A stretch of DNA of 64,000 nt. It comes from Saprospiraceae bacterium (GTDB lineage Bacteria > Bacteroidota > Bacteroidia > Chitinophagales > Saprospiraceae). Shown here one piece after another: positions 19,555-29,103 of the stretch (the first letter of the stretch is position 1; the number at the start of each line of letters is the position of its first letter). The DNA lies in contig JAHDGD010000002.1 of assembly GCA_020627825.1 (NCBI GenBank), forward strand, positions 25,176 through 89,175, read 5' to 3'. The translations under genes were made by a program, and so were the position numbers. The notes beneath the pieces were generated by a model that worked only from the letters and a program-made list of their open reading frames with translations, was not told the origin of the DNA and made no database searches.

Positions 19555-20586
19555 TTATTTTATTTCATAATATTGGTCATGTTGTCGATCATAATGAAAA
19601 GCTTCATCATTATGCTGATCAAGAATAACTTGTAATTCATCTATAGGATCAAACATGCCTTCATGTGTTAACTGGAAAGTTCCCCAGTGAATGGCAAAAC
19701 TTTTTTTCGATGCAAGATCTTGGTGTGCTTTATAGGCATCTTCTGGTGCCATATGAACATGTTGCATGAAAAATCGAGGTTCATAAGCACCTATAGGAAT
19801 CAATGCCAAGTCAATTGTAGGGAAATCCTTTTTAATCTGCTTAAAATGATCATCATAACCTGTATCTCCCGCAAAATAAATTGTTTTTGAAGAAGTTGTA
19901 AACATCCAACTTCCCCATAGTGTTTTTCGGGGAGATAAAAATCGATTACTCCAGTGCTTGGCAGGTAAAAAATGAATGGACATTCCATTTTGTTCTGTTT
20001 TGTCCCCCCAGTCCATCTCCACAACGTTTTTTATCTTAAATTTTTCAAGATAAGCTTTCATTCCTAGCCCAACATAAATCATAGGCGTATCTCTTTCATT
20101 TAGCTTTTTTAAAGTTGGTACATCAAGATGATCATAATGATCATGAGAAATTACAATAAGATCAATCTTTGGTAAATCTTCAAAGGGAATGGCAGCTGGC
20201 CTATTCCTTTTGGGGCCAGACCATGAAAATGGACTAGCTCTTTTTCCATAGACTGGATCTGTGAGAATATTTAAACCTGCATGTTGCACCAAAACCGTTG
20301 CATGATTGATTTGTTTGTAATAAATACTAGAATGATTATATGCCTTGTAATCAAAAGGTTTAATATGGTTTTTGATAACATCCCATTTCGATCGCTTATT
20401 TTTCAATTGGTATTGCATTAGCGCTCTGAAATCTCCCATTTCGTTTCCACTAGGATTCGAAAACTTCTTTCCATCCCAACGTTCTGTAATAGGACCTTTG
20501 TACGTGGGTACATGAAGTACTTTACAACCATAAAAAGTAAGGCCTATTGTAACAATCAATAGGAGAAAAAGGAGATAATGAATCAT
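19555..20586 (-). CDS. MBL-fold metallo-hydrolase, NAPE-PLD/UlaG-like, membrane-anchored
   Basis: The N-terminal hydrophobic segment (LLFLLLIVTIGLTFYGC) is a membrane anchor or lipoprotein signal. The catalytic part carries ISHDHYDHLD (the HxHxDH metal site), NHATVLVQHAGLNILTDPV, FAGDTGYDDHF and the final His in FAIHWGTFQLT. The closest named relatives are NAPE-hydrolysing phospholipase D-like enzymes; the substrate is uncertain. The frame could be extended to TTG 20628, but that extension is only the palindrome read as codons (GSSPK), so I start at ATG 20586. Confidence 0.88.
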   Translation of the reverse strand: MIHYLLFLLLIVTIGLTFYGCKVLHVPTYKGPITERWDGKKFSNPSGNEMGDFRALMQYQLKNKRSKWDVIKNHIKPFDYKAYNHSSIYYKQINHATVLVQHAGLNILTDPVYGKRASPFSWSGPKRNRPAAIPFEDLPKIDLIVISHDHYDHLDVPTLKKLNERDTPMIYVGLGMKAYLEKFKIKNVVEMDWGDKTEQNGMSIHFLPAKHWSNRFLSPRKTLWGSWMFTTSSKTIYFAGDTGYDDHFKQIKKDFPTIDLALIPIGAYEPRFFMQHVHMAPEDAYKAHQDLASKKSFAIHWGTFQLTHEGMFDPIDELQVILDQHNDEAFHYDRQHDQYYEIK

Positions 20587-20610
20587 GAGGATAAATAAGA
20601 GTAAAATGAA

Positions 20611-20630
20611 TTTTGGGCTCGAGCCCAAAA
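20611..20630. repeat. Dispersed palindrome copy 1, upstream of the MBL hydrolase
   Basis: TTTTGGGCTCGAGCCCAAAA is a perfect 20-base palindrome between the ferredoxin stop and the hydrolase ATG (24 bases before it). Because A, not T, follows the GC arms on both strands, it does not look like an intrinsic terminator. Confidence 0.85.
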
Positions 20631-20634
20631 AGAA

Positions 20635-20982
20635 TTACGCATGTAATCGTGATTGTCTATCAAGTAAAACTTCTTCTGTTTCAACTCGCTCTGGATCAGG
20701 TAAGCAACAATCTACAGGACAAACGGCAGCACATTGAGGTTCTTCATGAAACCCTTTACATTCTGTACATTTATCAGCAACTATAAAATAATAGTCCTCG
20801 TAAATAGGAGCATTTTCCCCTTCAGCATCTACCACTGTACCATCCACTAATGTATATGCACCTGCAACTGTTGTACCCTCACTCATTTTCCAGTTTACGC
20901 CACCTTCGTAGATCGCATTATTCGGACACTCTGGTTCACAAGCTCCACAATTGATACAATCATCTGTTATGTAAATTGCCAT
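20635..20982 (-). CDS. 4Fe-4S dicluster ferredoxin
   Basis: A 115-residue bacterial-type ferredoxin with two cluster motifs: CINCGACEPECP (9-20) and CTECKGFHEEPQCAAVCPVDC near residue 75. A roughly 50-residue insertion lies between them, longer than in the minimal clostridial type but common in Bacteroidota. It transfers electrons in the cytosol; the partner is unknown. An exact -7 element lies 16 bases upstream, so it has its own promoter. Confidence 0.94.
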   Translation of the reverse strand: MAIYITDDCINCGACEPECPNNAIYEGGVNWKMSEGTTVAGAYTLVDGTVVDAEGENAPIYEDYYFIVADKCTECKGFHEEPQCAAVCPVDCCLPDPERVETEEVLLDRQSRLHA

Positions 20983-20998
20983 TATTTTAAATTTTCTA

Positions 20999-21006
20999 CA
21001 AAAGTA
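20999..21006 (-). promoter_or_regulatory. Promoter -7 element of the ferredoxin gene (TACTTTTG)
   Basis: Exact match to TAnnTTTG, 16 bases before the ferredoxin ATG, which predicts a leader of about ten bases. No clear -33 TTTG is seen. Confidence 0.5.
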
Positions 21007-21042
21007 ATACCTGATTAAATTAAATGGTTCATTTATAAAGGA

Positions 21043-21831
21043 TTATTTATCATAAATTCTTCCTATTTTATGGATTGTTGTTGAGTTAGCTTGTTGAGTC
21101 CCCATCATTAAGACGTCTTGGATATTAACATGTTTTGGTTGCATAGCAATAAAAACTATTGTTTTCGCAACATCCTTGCTGGTTAATGGATTAAAATCAT
21201 TATATATTTTAGCCTTTTTCTTATCTCCATCAAATCGGTTCAAAGCAAATTCAGTTTCTTCTACATGTGCTGGGCTCACTTGAGATACTTTTATTCCATA
21301 TGTATGTAAATCAAGACGCATTCCCTTAGTCAAAGCATCAACTGCATGTTTGGTAGCGCAATAAACTGCGCCATTTGGATATACTTCATGTCCTGCCGTA
21401 GAACATACGTTAATTATGTGTCCTTTTTTTCGTTTAACAAAAGCTTTAGAAACAAATTTACTTAGATATAAAAGTCCCTTTACATTTGTGTCTATCATAG
21501 TTTCCCAATGTTCAAATGAACCATCATGAATAGGGGAGAGTCCTTTTGCACCTCCAGCATTATTAACTAATATTGAAATTTTTGACTTCACGTCATCTGA
21601 AATAGATTTCCAAGCATCTTGCACTGCTTTTTTATCCCTTATATCGAATTGCATTGATATAATATCAACACCATATTTGAGTGATAATTTCTTTTCTATT
21701 TCAATCAATCTTTCTTGTCTTCGACCAGTAATTAACAAATCAAAACCAAGTTTAGCAAATTCCTTTGCGCAAGCTCTACCAATGCCGGAGGTTGCTCCTG
21801 TAATAAAAGCAATTTTAGAATGTTTTTTCAT
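21043..21831 (-). CDS. Short-chain dehydrogenase/reductase (YdfG-like)
   Basis: A 262-residue classical SDR with nucleotide motif TGATSGIGRA, an Arg pair after the second strand (GRRQERL) favouring NADPH, NNAGGAKG, and the active-site YCATK. It resembles YdfG/serine-3-dehydrogenase-type enzymes that oxidise or reduce small hydroxy acids; the real substrate is unknown. Its ATG shares one base with the stop of the TlpA-like gene (TAATG), placing it last in a three-gene operon. Confidence 0.9.
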   Translation of the reverse strand: MKKHSKIAFITGATSGIGRACAKEFAKLGFDLLITGRRQERLIEIEKKLSLKYGVDIISMQFDIRDKKAVQDAWKSISDDVKSKISILVNNAGGAKGLSPIHDGSFEHWETMIDTNVKGLLYLSKFVSKAFVKRKKGHIINVCSTAGHEVYPNGAVYCATKHAVDALTKGMRLDLHTYGIKVSQVSPAHVEETEFALNRFDGDKKKAKIYNDFNPLTSKDVAKTIVFIAMQPKHVNIQDVLMMGTQQANSTTIHKIGRIYDK

Positions 21832-23132
21832 TACGACTCGAAGGCTTTATTAAGTTCATTATAAAATTCTTTTTCAAAATCTTTATATTTTGAAGTCGCA
21901 GGTCCATTAAATCCAGTATGAATATAAAGCACCTCATTGTCTTTATTAATGATCATTAGAGTGGGGAAAGAGATGACTTTATTTAGAAAAGGAAAAGTTT
22001 CACTTGCCAGGCTTTTACTTAAAGTACCACCATATACTATAGGGAAATTTAGCTCCATTTTGTTAGCATATTTTTCTAACGTAGAGAGCGCCTTAGTTTT
22101 ATCTTTAGGACGTTCAAAACCAACTGCCATTATTTCCAATTTATCATTATACGAATCTTTTACACGTTTAAGAAACTTCATTTCATCTTTACAGTTCGGA
22201 CACCAAGTCCCCATGATGGATACTATTTTTACTTTTTCTTTAAAAATGGGATCATTAATGGAAAGTTGTTTCCCATCAATTCCTGTAAAATCAAAATCAA
22301 TACTTGGGTTTTCTTCTGTAAGATAAGTGAGTTCGCTTGGATTTGTTAATTGGAAAGCGCTATTTCTTTTAGCTGACCAAGCTGCTTTATAATGCTTGCC
22401 ACTTCTAAACGTTCCTATGATGCTATCCTTTGTAATCATTTTACTTGTAAAAAGGAAAGCATGTGTTCCATCAAACACGCTAAGGTAAGCTTTATTATCT
22501 TGTACCGTCCCTTCTAGATATCTATAATCACCTGTTTCAGTCATAAATGTTCCTGTCAGGTGGTTATTCTCTTGGATGAATTCACCTATTGCTTTATATT
22601 CATCTTCTGTTCCTTCTTCAAAAGTAACTTCCCACCTTCCTCCCATATCCAAAGCAGGTTCTTTCTTGAGGGGCGTAAAACGATAATCTTTTCCAAATTT
22701 TGCAGTAAAAGGAATAAAATAATTGTTTTTGTCAGGTATTTCGAACCTACCGGTCATCCCATTACTTTCGTATTTTGCTGAAATATGAGAACCATATTCA
22801 GGAAAACTTACTTTAAAAGTATCTTTTGTTGTTCTCGAATCTCTACCGAATTCTACTTCCTTAACTTCTATGCGTTCTTCACCATTTAAAAAATAGAAGA
22901 TCATATTATTGGACGCATCATATTCTATTTCAAAATTAAAAGGGAGTCTTGTATCATCTAGAACTTCATTGCCTAATTGAACTTCTTCATCGCCTTCATT
23001 TGGCATAAAATTTTTACTTTCCAAAATTAATTCACCTCGCCATTTTCCTGGGGGTAACTTGTCATATGTATTTGTAATTTCTACACATGAGTTAAATGTG
23101 AAGAGTACGAATAAACAATAAATATATCTCAT
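21831..23132 (-). CDS. TlpA-like thioredoxin-fold lipoprotein
   Basis: The signal LFVLFTFNSC is a lipobox, so the protein is lipid-anchored facing the periplasm. Residues about 25-270 form an unassigned beta-rich domain. The C-terminal 150 residues are a TlpA/ResA-like thioredoxin fold with redox motif WCPNC in SIMGTWCPNCKDEM and the cis-Pro loop ISFPTLMII. Such proteins reduce periplasmic disulfides or help cytochrome maturation. It lies 7 bases after the preceding hypothetical gene and is coupled to the SDR gene. Confidence 0.9.
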   Translation of the reverse strand: MRYIYCLFVLFTFNSCVEITNTYDKLPPGKWRGELILESKNFMPNEGDEEVQLGNEVLDDTRLPFNFEIEYDASNNMIFYFLNGEERIEVKEVEFGRDSRTTKDTFKVSFPEYGSHISAKYESNGMTGRFEIPDKNNYFIPFTAKFGKDYRFTPLKKEPALDMGGRWEVTFEEGTEDEYKAIGEFIQENNHLTGTFMTETGDYRYLEGTVQDNKAYLSVFDGTHAFLFTSKMITKDSIIGTFRSGKHYKAAWSAKRNSAFQLTNPSELTYLTEENPSIDFDFTGIDGKQLSINDPIFKEKVKIVSIMGTWCPNCKDEMKFLKRVKDSYNDKLEIMAVGFERPKDKTKALSTLEKYANKMELNFPIVYGGTLSKSLASETFPFLNKVISFPTLMIINKDNEVLYIHTGFNGPATSKYKDFEKEFYNELNKAFES

Positions 23133-23138
23133 ATCCTT

Positions 23139-23663
23139 TTATTTAGAAGAACCTTTGAAATGGTCTTCTTTGTATTTAAAAAGTACATTGAAAGTGGTTA
23201 GTGAACCATATATTCTAGAAATATATTGCTGAAGGTTAACTTTTTCTTCATCAGATAATTTACTAGAGTTAATTCGTTGTTCCATCACTCTCAATCTGTC
23301 CCTTGTCATAACAATTTTATGAAAGAATGTTTCAATTGGAATTTCTTTTGGCTTAAGATCATCATCTGCAGGTTTCAGTATCATTGTGCCGTTTTCCCAC
23401 TTTGCTCCTAGTTCAATAATTTCATTAGAAGCCCCCCAAAATCTTAGTATTTTTGCCAAACTTTTTTCAGCTTGAGAAAAGCTTTGTTCAGGTTCATAAT
23501 CTATTTTCTCAATGATCTCGAACCCCTCATAATCTCTGCCTAAATTTTTGATCCCATATTGCATAAAGCATAATTTATATGCTGCTACATTTACTTCTAT
23601 GATGACTCCTTCTCCGAAAGCTGGGTGTTTTATTCGACTACCAATTCCTAGGGTATTATCCAT
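23139..23663 (-). CDS. Conserved hypothetical protein with N-terminal Tudor/SH3-like motif
   Basis: I do not know a defined function. The N-terminus GIGSRIKHPAFGEGVIIEV resembles the small SH3/Tudor barrel at the end of PcrA/UvrD helicases. A helical C-terminal half follows (TRDRLRVMEQRINSSKLSDE). There is no signal peptide. It is first in an operon with the TlpA-like and SDR genes. The near-promoter TACTTTTA lies about 20 bases upstream of the ATG. A nucleic-acid or polymerase-linked role is only a guess. Confidence 0.65.
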   Translation of the reverse strand: MDNTLGIGSRIKHPAFGEGVIIEVNVAAYKLCFMQYGIKNLGRDYEGFEIIEKIDYEPEQSFSQAEKSLAKILRFWGASNEIIELGAKWENGTMILKPADDDLKPKEIPIETFFHKIVMTRDRLRVMEQRINSSKLSDEEKVNLQQYISRIYGSLTTFNVLFKYKEDHFKGSSK

Positions 23664-23736
23664 TTTATATTCTTTAAGTTTACGTAAAAGTACGCAAGCT
23701 TAAGAATTTATCCTTAGACCATACATGTTTTAATCC

Positions 23737-26250
23737 TTATTGTTTTTGAAAAATTTGTGCTGTAGTCTTTCCGTTAATAATAGTCTGAAGAATATAGCTG
23801 CCAGTAGTGTAATGGTCTATATTTAGTTGGGAAGTTCCATTAGTTTCAGGAATTTCTTGAATGAGTTGTCCATCCATTGATAAAATCTGTGCATTGCTTG
23901 TTCCCTGCGCCCATTCAATTGTCAGTAAAGATGAAACAGGGTTAGGAAATAACTTTGTTTGCTGGATCGTATGTAATTCTTCTTCTTCATTGGAAACAAA
24001 GAAATCAATTTGGAAATCGTAAATACCTCTTCCGTACGTTCCAAATCTCACAGTTTGATCGTTGTTAACTAATTCTACACTCCAATATGTAACGTCTGGA
24101 GCTGATTCTCCTAGCATACTGTACCATTTATTCTGAGATAATATACAAACAAAAGGGCCACTTGTTGTAGCCGCAAAAAGCAATGACTCTTCATCATTCA
24201 TCGCCATTCCAAGAATTACCGTTGAAGGTAGTCCATCTGAATAATTTTCAAATGTTACTCCACCATCAATTGATTTCATACATGGAACACCATTAAAGCC
24301 ATTTCCTCCTGTGTAAACAATTTCTTTATTCGTTTTTGAGGCAACTATAGCTTGGCCATACAAATAATGACCTCCTGGAACATCATCGGATTTTGTAAAT
24401 GTCTCACCAAAATCATTACTAGTGAAGAAAACACCATTATCTGTAGCTGCATAAATCGTTTGTTCAAATTCATCAGCAACTGTAATCGCTGATACCACAC
24501 CTCCTGATGCTGCTCTGAAGTCAAAATCTAATTGTGAAGCATTAATTTGATTGTCCACTGCTTCTAATCTAACTATGTAAGAACCCGAACCTCCATTTAT
24601 ATTTCCACCTGCAGCATAAATATGATCTGAAAATTCATGTGGCGGTGCAGCAAGTGGTGGAATCCACACACTCTCATTGGTTGACTCTATTGTATAACTA
24701 GCTGTGATTCCTTGATCATTTGGCTGAGGCCAAAAACTGATCCAGCCACCAGGATAAACTGTCCACAATTTCCCGTTTGTAGTGAACTGAATATGACCGT
24801 AATCTCCAGATATTGGTTGTGCTAAAATAAGGGCTTCATCTTCAATATCCGCTCCTCTTTGAAAACCTTGATCTTGAGAACCAGCATAAATATATTCTTC
24901 TGATCCTGGACTTGTTCTTACACTATAATATTGAGATACATTAAGCCCTATTAATGAAAAATTAGTAGGTTGCTGATCATAGGTAAACATTTTGCTAATT
25001 CCGCCATGATTACTAATCAACATAAAATACTCATCAGTATCTTGATCGACATAATCGCTAAACCACATCATATCAGCATGCAATTTATTCACTACATCAC
25101 CATAATATTCAGCCCAACCATTAATCATTTCCCAATTTTGTCCTCCATCAAAAGATCGATAACATTCTATATCACCATACATCAGGAAATCTGGATTTTG
25201 ACTGCTTACAAAAATTCCCACTCCCCATGGATTTGACGGTAATGTTCCTTGGTCAGTCCATGTTACCCCTTCATCAATTGATCTAAAAACAGACACCCCA
25301 TTTTGATTGGTTAACGCATATAGATATGGGGTTCCATCCTCATCAACTGATGCAACAAATCTTGCAGATCTGCCTTGTAAATCCAAAGGAGAGAAACTTT
25401 GAATAAGATCGACTGCTGTTTTATCACTATTCATTTTATAAACTCTACATATTGTTCCTAAAGATTCCAGAATATACATTTCATCTGTTTTTCTGATATG
25501 AGCTAGCGAAATCAAATTCATATCATTTGTAATAAAGGAATGAATTTTAGTGTATGTAGCTCCTAAATCATTAGATACATAAAGGTTTGAATTGGTGTCT
25601 CCAGGTTCATTGGCTATTACAAAAATTCGTTGTGTACCATCTACTGCCATAACTTCATCTTTGAAGCTAACAAAAAATGGAATATTGGAAGGAATCCATG
25701 TTTGTCCATCATCATCGCTATAATGTGGTATGCGATTAATATTTGCCGCTATTCTTCTATTGCCATCTATATAACCTACTTCCAAAAAACGGACATTAAA
25801 TCGAGCTCTTTCATTCACTACCTCCCATGTAAATCCATCTAAGCCTCCTTTCCATATGTGCCCACCTGCACTAACAAGAAATAGTTCATCTGTTGTATCA
25901 TCATAAGCCGTTTTAAATACACTTCCTGCTTGATTGATACTACCTTTTTCTATCCATTCGCCGGTGATCAATCCATCAGCAATAGATTCTATTGGTGTTC
26001 TTGTAGAAATATTTGTGTTTCGTTTTTTAAATCGATCATAGGCATTTTCACGCATAATCTCTTCCGCCGTTTTATCCCCTTCTGTTCTGAATAATTTTTC
26101 TTTCCATGCTTTCTTAGAAGCAGAAAAAACCGGATTTTCCATGTCTTCTTTTACGATGGTGTTTTCATCGGTGGGAGCAGGCATTAATGTCGATTGTTCT
26201 TTGCAAGAAACTAAAGTAAGAACGAATATAAAAGGTAGTAAATATTTCAT
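23737..26250 (-). CDS. BNR/VPS10-like beta-propeller protein with type A T9SS sorting domain
   Basis: The 837-residue protein has many Asp-box/BNR repeats (for example SDDDGQTW, SNDLGATYTK, SIDEGVTWTDQ, SFDGGQNWEM, SIDGGVTFENY), as in sortilin/VPS10 and sialidase propellers. The C-terminus is a type A sorting domain (LFPNPVSSLLTIEW, TGSYILQTI, QIFQKQ). The N-terminus LPFIFVLTLVSC carries a lipobox, which is odd for a T9SS substrate (see findings). Ligand and activity are unknown; the conserved sialidase catalytic set is not evident. Confidence 0.88.
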   Translation of the reverse strand: MKYLLPFIFVLTLVSCKEQSTLMPAPTDENTIVKEDMENPVFSASKKAWKEKLFRTEGDKTAEEIMRENAYDRFKKRNTNISTRTPIESIADGLITGEWIEKGSINQAGSVFKTAYDDTTDELFLVSAGGHIWKGGLDGFTWEVVNERARFNVRFLEVGYIDGNRRIAANINRIPHYSDDDGQTWIPSNIPFFVSFKDEVMAVDGTQRIFVIANEPGDTNSNLYVSNDLGATYTKIHSFITNDMNLISLAHIRKTDEMYILESLGTICRVYKMNSDKTAVDLIQSFSPLDLQGRSARFVASVDEDGTPYLYALTNQNGVSVFRSIDEGVTWTDQGTLPSNPWGVGIFVSSQNPDFLMYGDIECYRSFDGGQNWEMINGWAEYYGDVVNKLHADMMWFSDYVDQDTDEYFMLISNHGGISKMFTYDQQPTNFSLIGLNVSQYYSVRTSPGSEEYIYAGSQDQGFQRGADIEDEALILAQPISGDYGHIQFTTNGKLWTVYPGGWISFWPQPNDQGITASYTIESTNESVWIPPLAAPPHEFSDHIYAAGGNINGGSGSYIVRLEAVDNQINASQLDFDFRAASGGVVSAITVADEFEQTIYAATDNGVFFTSNDFGETFTKSDDVPGGHYLYGQAIVASKTNKEIVYTGGNGFNGVPCMKSIDGGVTFENYSDGLPSTVILGMAMNDEESLLFAATTSGPFVCILSQNKWYSMLGESAPDVTYWSVELVNNDQTVRFGTYGRGIYDFQIDFFVSNEEEELHTIQQTKLFPNPVSSLLTIEWAQGTSNAQILSMDGQLIQEIPETNGTSQLNIDHYTTGSYILQTIINGKTTAQIFQKQ

Positions 26251-26286
26251 TTTCAGTTGTTTGCCTAAAGGTATGAAAACCTCAAA

Positions 26287-27606
26287 TTAATTTTTATAGT
26301 GATCCTTCAAGTTTTTGGGATTTGGTTCACCAAGTTGACCTGTTGACTTGGCGACGACCATCGAAACTGTTGCATCTCCTGTTACGTTAACCATAGTTCG
26401 ACACATATCGAGTGGACGATCTACAGCCAATATCATAACAATTCCCTTTTCAAGTAATTCAGATGGAAAATTTATGGATTCTAACACGATAATCAACATA
26501 ATAACTCCAGCTCCTGGAACAGCTGCTGAGCCTATAGATGCTAAAAGTGCGGTTAAAAGAATTGTTAAGATCATGCCCATTGTTAACTCCACATTCAATG
26601 CCTGGCATATGAAAACTGCTGCAACAGCTTGATATAAGGACGTTCCATCCATATTAATTGTTGCACCCACAGGAAGTACAAAACTACTGACCTCTTCATC
26701 TACTCCTAGGTGTTCTTCCACTCGTTCCATAGTTACGGGTAATGTTGCTGCGCTTGAACTGGTACTAAATGCTACAAGTTGCGCAGGAGAGATACCTTTT
26801 AAAAAATCCATTGGTGATCTTCCTGTATAAAAGAACACGACAATTAAATAGAAAACAATCATTAATGCCAATCCTACTACTACTGTCAATCCATAAACTA
26901 TTAAACTGAAAATTAGATCAGGTCTACTGGTCTCTGCTACTAATTTAGCCATTAAGGCAAATACACCTACAGGTGCGATAAGCATAATAAGATCTACCAT
27001 TTTCATGATGATGTCATTCAATGCATCAAATATATTCTTCAAGGGTTTTGCTTTCTCCTTGTCAATTAGTATCATACATATTCCAAGTAAAATCACAAAA
27101 AATATAACTTGGAGCATCAAACCATTCTCGGACATGGAATGAAATATATTTTCAGGTACAATATCTACTAATGGTTGAAGAGGGCCAGCCTCACCTTGAG
27201 CTTTTGCATTTTGTATCTTTCCTTCAGCAGTCTCACTATTTTCAGCAACCAATTCAGATAATGTTTCTTCACTAATATAACTACCAGGATTTACTATATT
27301 TACTAGAGCAAGCCCTATTGATATTGCAACTATTGTTGTTAATACATACAAAATAATAGTACGTATCCCCATTCTAGAAAACTTACTGATATCTTCTAAG
27401 TCACTAATTCCTTTTACTAATGACGCAATAATTAATGGAATTGCAATCATTTTTAAAAGACCTATAAAAATAGTTCCAAATGGCCCTATCCAATCTTTTA
27501 CAAATTGAACATATCCCATATTGGTTAAGGTATAACCCACAAGAAACCCCAGAACCATTCCTATTAAAATCTTCCAATGTAAAGCTATTTTTTTCATTTT
27601 TTTCAT
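26287..27606 (-). CDS. Dicarboxylate/amino acid:cation symporter (DAACS family)
   Basis: A GltP/DctA-type secondary transporter that uses Na+ or H+ to import dicarboxylates or acidic amino acids. It shows about eight hydrophobic helices, the serine-rich re-entrant loop STSSSAATLPVTM, the NMDGTSLYQ motif of helix 7 and a second loop (SIGSAAVPGAG). The transport core is normal. A charged stretch at about 130-150 (ENSETAEGKIQNAK) enlarges an outside loop. I start at ATG 27606; an in-frame TTG at 27630 lies within the upstream palindrome and is unlikely to be used. Confidence 0.94.
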   Translation of the reverse strand: MKKMKKIALHWKILIGMVLGFLVGYTLTNMGYVQFVKDWIGPFGTIFIGLLKMIAIPLIIASLVKGISDLEDISKFSRMGIRTIILYVLTTIVAISIGLALVNIVNPGSYISEETLSELVAENSETAEGKIQNAKAQGEAGPLQPLVDIVPENIFHSMSENGLMLQVIFFVILLGICMILIDKEKAKPLKNIFDALNDIIMKMVDLIMLIAPVGVFALMAKLVAETSRPDLIFSLIVYGLTVVVGLALMIVFYLIVVFFYTGRSPMDFLKGISPAQLVAFSTSSSAATLPVTMERVEEHLGVDEEVSSFVLPVGATINMDGTSLYQAVAAVFICQALNVELTMGMILTILLTALLASIGSAAVPGAGVIMLIIVLESINFPSELLEKGIVMILAVDRPLDMCRTMVNVTGDATVSMVVAKSTGQLGEPNPKNLKDHYKN

Positions 27607-27610
27607 TTTA

Positions 27611-27634
27611 TTTTTTGGGCTCAAGCCCAAAAAA
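27611..27634. repeat. Dispersed palindrome copy 2, upstream of the DAACS symporter
   Basis: Two 11-base arms (TTTTTTGGGCT and its complement) flank a 2-base centre. It lies 4 bases before the symporter ATG, within the leader of the mRNA. Confidence 0.85.
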
Positions 27635-27663
27635 GATCAAAGGTATAATCGATCACCTACCAT

Positions 27664-29103
27664 TTATTGATTAATCACAATTTGGCTAGATTTCTCATTT
27701 TTAAGATATTTCAATAACTCCGCAGCAGCTGGAAAGACATGGTTTTCTTCATTTTTTAAGGCTTCAGAATTGAAATAAGCTTTAACAAAATTGGTTGTAA
27801 AATCACCACTAATAAAGGCTGGATGGTTTAAAACAAAAGTGCCGAATTCCAACGTCGTTTTTATCCCTTCTATCTGATAATCTGCGATTGCTTTTTTAAG
27901 TCCTTCAATAGCTGCTAACCGATCTTTCCCATAAAAAACCAATTTAGCAATCATAGGATCATAATATATAGGAATTTCATCTCCTTCTTCATAACCATCG
28001 TCTAATCGAACACCAGGTCCTTCTGGTCTTTTGTATACATTCAATGTTCCTATATCTGGTAAAAAATTATTCATAGGATCCTCTGCATATACTCTTAGTT
28101 CAATGGCATGTCCATTCATAGCAATCTCTTCTTGCTTAAAACTAAGTTTTTGATTTTCAGCAACTTTTATTTGCTCTTTAACCAGATCAATTCCAGTAAT
28201 CATTTCTGTTACCGGATGTTCAACTTGCAGTCGCGTATTCATTTCTAAAAAATAAAATTCATGCTTGTCATTTATTAAAAATTCTACAGTACCTGCACCA
28301 CTGTAATTACAAGCTTTGGCTACACGAACTGCAGCAGCGCCCATTTCTGCCCTTAAGTCAGAAGAAAGAACAGCACTAGGAGCTTCCTCTACTACTTTCT
28401 GATGTCTACGTTGAATACTACATTCTCTTTCTTGTAAGTGCACACAATTTCCATGATTATCAGCAAGTACTTGGATTTCGATGTGTCTTGGTTTTGTTAC
28501 AAATTTTTCTATAAACACCGATCCATCTCCAAAAGCTGATACAGCTTCACTAATTGCCATTTGCATTTGCGACTCTATATCTTCTTCATTTTCAACAAGT
28601 CGCATACCTTTACCTCCACCACCAGCTGAAGCTTTTATAAGAATAGGAAACCCAATATCTTTTGCAATTTTCACAGCAGTTGCTACATCTTTTATAGCTT
28701 CATCTGTTCCAGGAACCATAGGAATATCATGTGCCTTTACTGCTTCTTTTGCTGCTAATTTCGATCCCATAACAGTAATGGCTTCTACAGGTGGCCCAAT
28801 AAATGTGATATTTGCTTCACTTACGGCCTTTGCAAATTGAGCATTTTCACTAAGAAACCCATATCCAGGATGAATCATATCCACTTTATGCTTCTTACAT
28901 ATGTCAATAATTTTAGGAATATCTAAATATGATTCTTTAGCTGGTGAAGGTCCTAGATGATAAGCTTCATTTGCCATTCTCACATGTTTTGCTTGTTTGT
29001 CAAAGTCTGAATATACAGCAACTGCTATATAGCCCATTTCCTTGATCGTCCTGATAATCCTACAAGCTATTTCTCCTCGATTTGCAACTAAAATTTTCTT
29101 CAT
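27664..29103 (-). CDS. accC: Biotin carboxylase subunit of an acyl-CoA carboxylase
   Basis: It carboxylates biotin with ATP and bicarbonate. Landmarks are KKILVANRGEIACRI, the glycine-rich ATP loop KASAGGGGKGMRLV, MNTRLQVEHPVTE and DPMIAKLVFYG. At 479 residues it has about 30 more than E. coli AccC, through a C-terminal tail (AAAELLKYLKNEK) like that of biotin carboxylases in propionyl- or acetyl-CoA carboxylase sets. No biotin carrier or carboxyltransferase gene is nearby, so acetyl- versus propionyl-CoA use is open. Its ATG directly abuts the stop of the upstream coiled-coil gene. Confidence 0.92.
   Translation of the reverse strand: MKKILVANRGEIACRIIRTIKEMGYIAVAVYSDFDKQAKHVRMANEAYHLGPSPAKESYLDIPKIIDICKKHKVDMIHPGYGFLSENAQFAKAVSEANITFIGPPVEAITVMGSKLAAKEAVKAHDIPMVPGTDEAIKDVATAVKIAKDIGFPILIKASAGGGGKGMRLVENEEDIESQMQMAISEAVSAFGDGSVFIEKFVTKPRHIEIQVLADNHGNCVHLQERECSIQRRHQKVVEEAPSAVLSSDLRAEMGAAAVRVAKACNYSGAGTVEFLINDKHEFYFLEMNTRLQVEHPVTEMITGIDLVKEQIKVAENQKLSFKQEEIAMNGHAIELRVYAEDPMNNFLPDIGTLNVYKRPEGPGVRLDDGYEEGDEIPIYYDPMIAKLVFYGKDRLAAIEGLKKAIADYQIEGIKTTLEFGTFVLNHPAFISGDFTTNFVKAYFNSEALKNEENHVFPAAAELLKYLKNEKSSQIVINQ

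Noticed and set aside
20611..20630. Palindrome read as a rho-independent terminator of the ferredoxin gene
   Set aside because: The GC arms are preceded by T and followed by A on both strands, so no U tract follows the hairpin; the same palindrome also lies inside coding regions.
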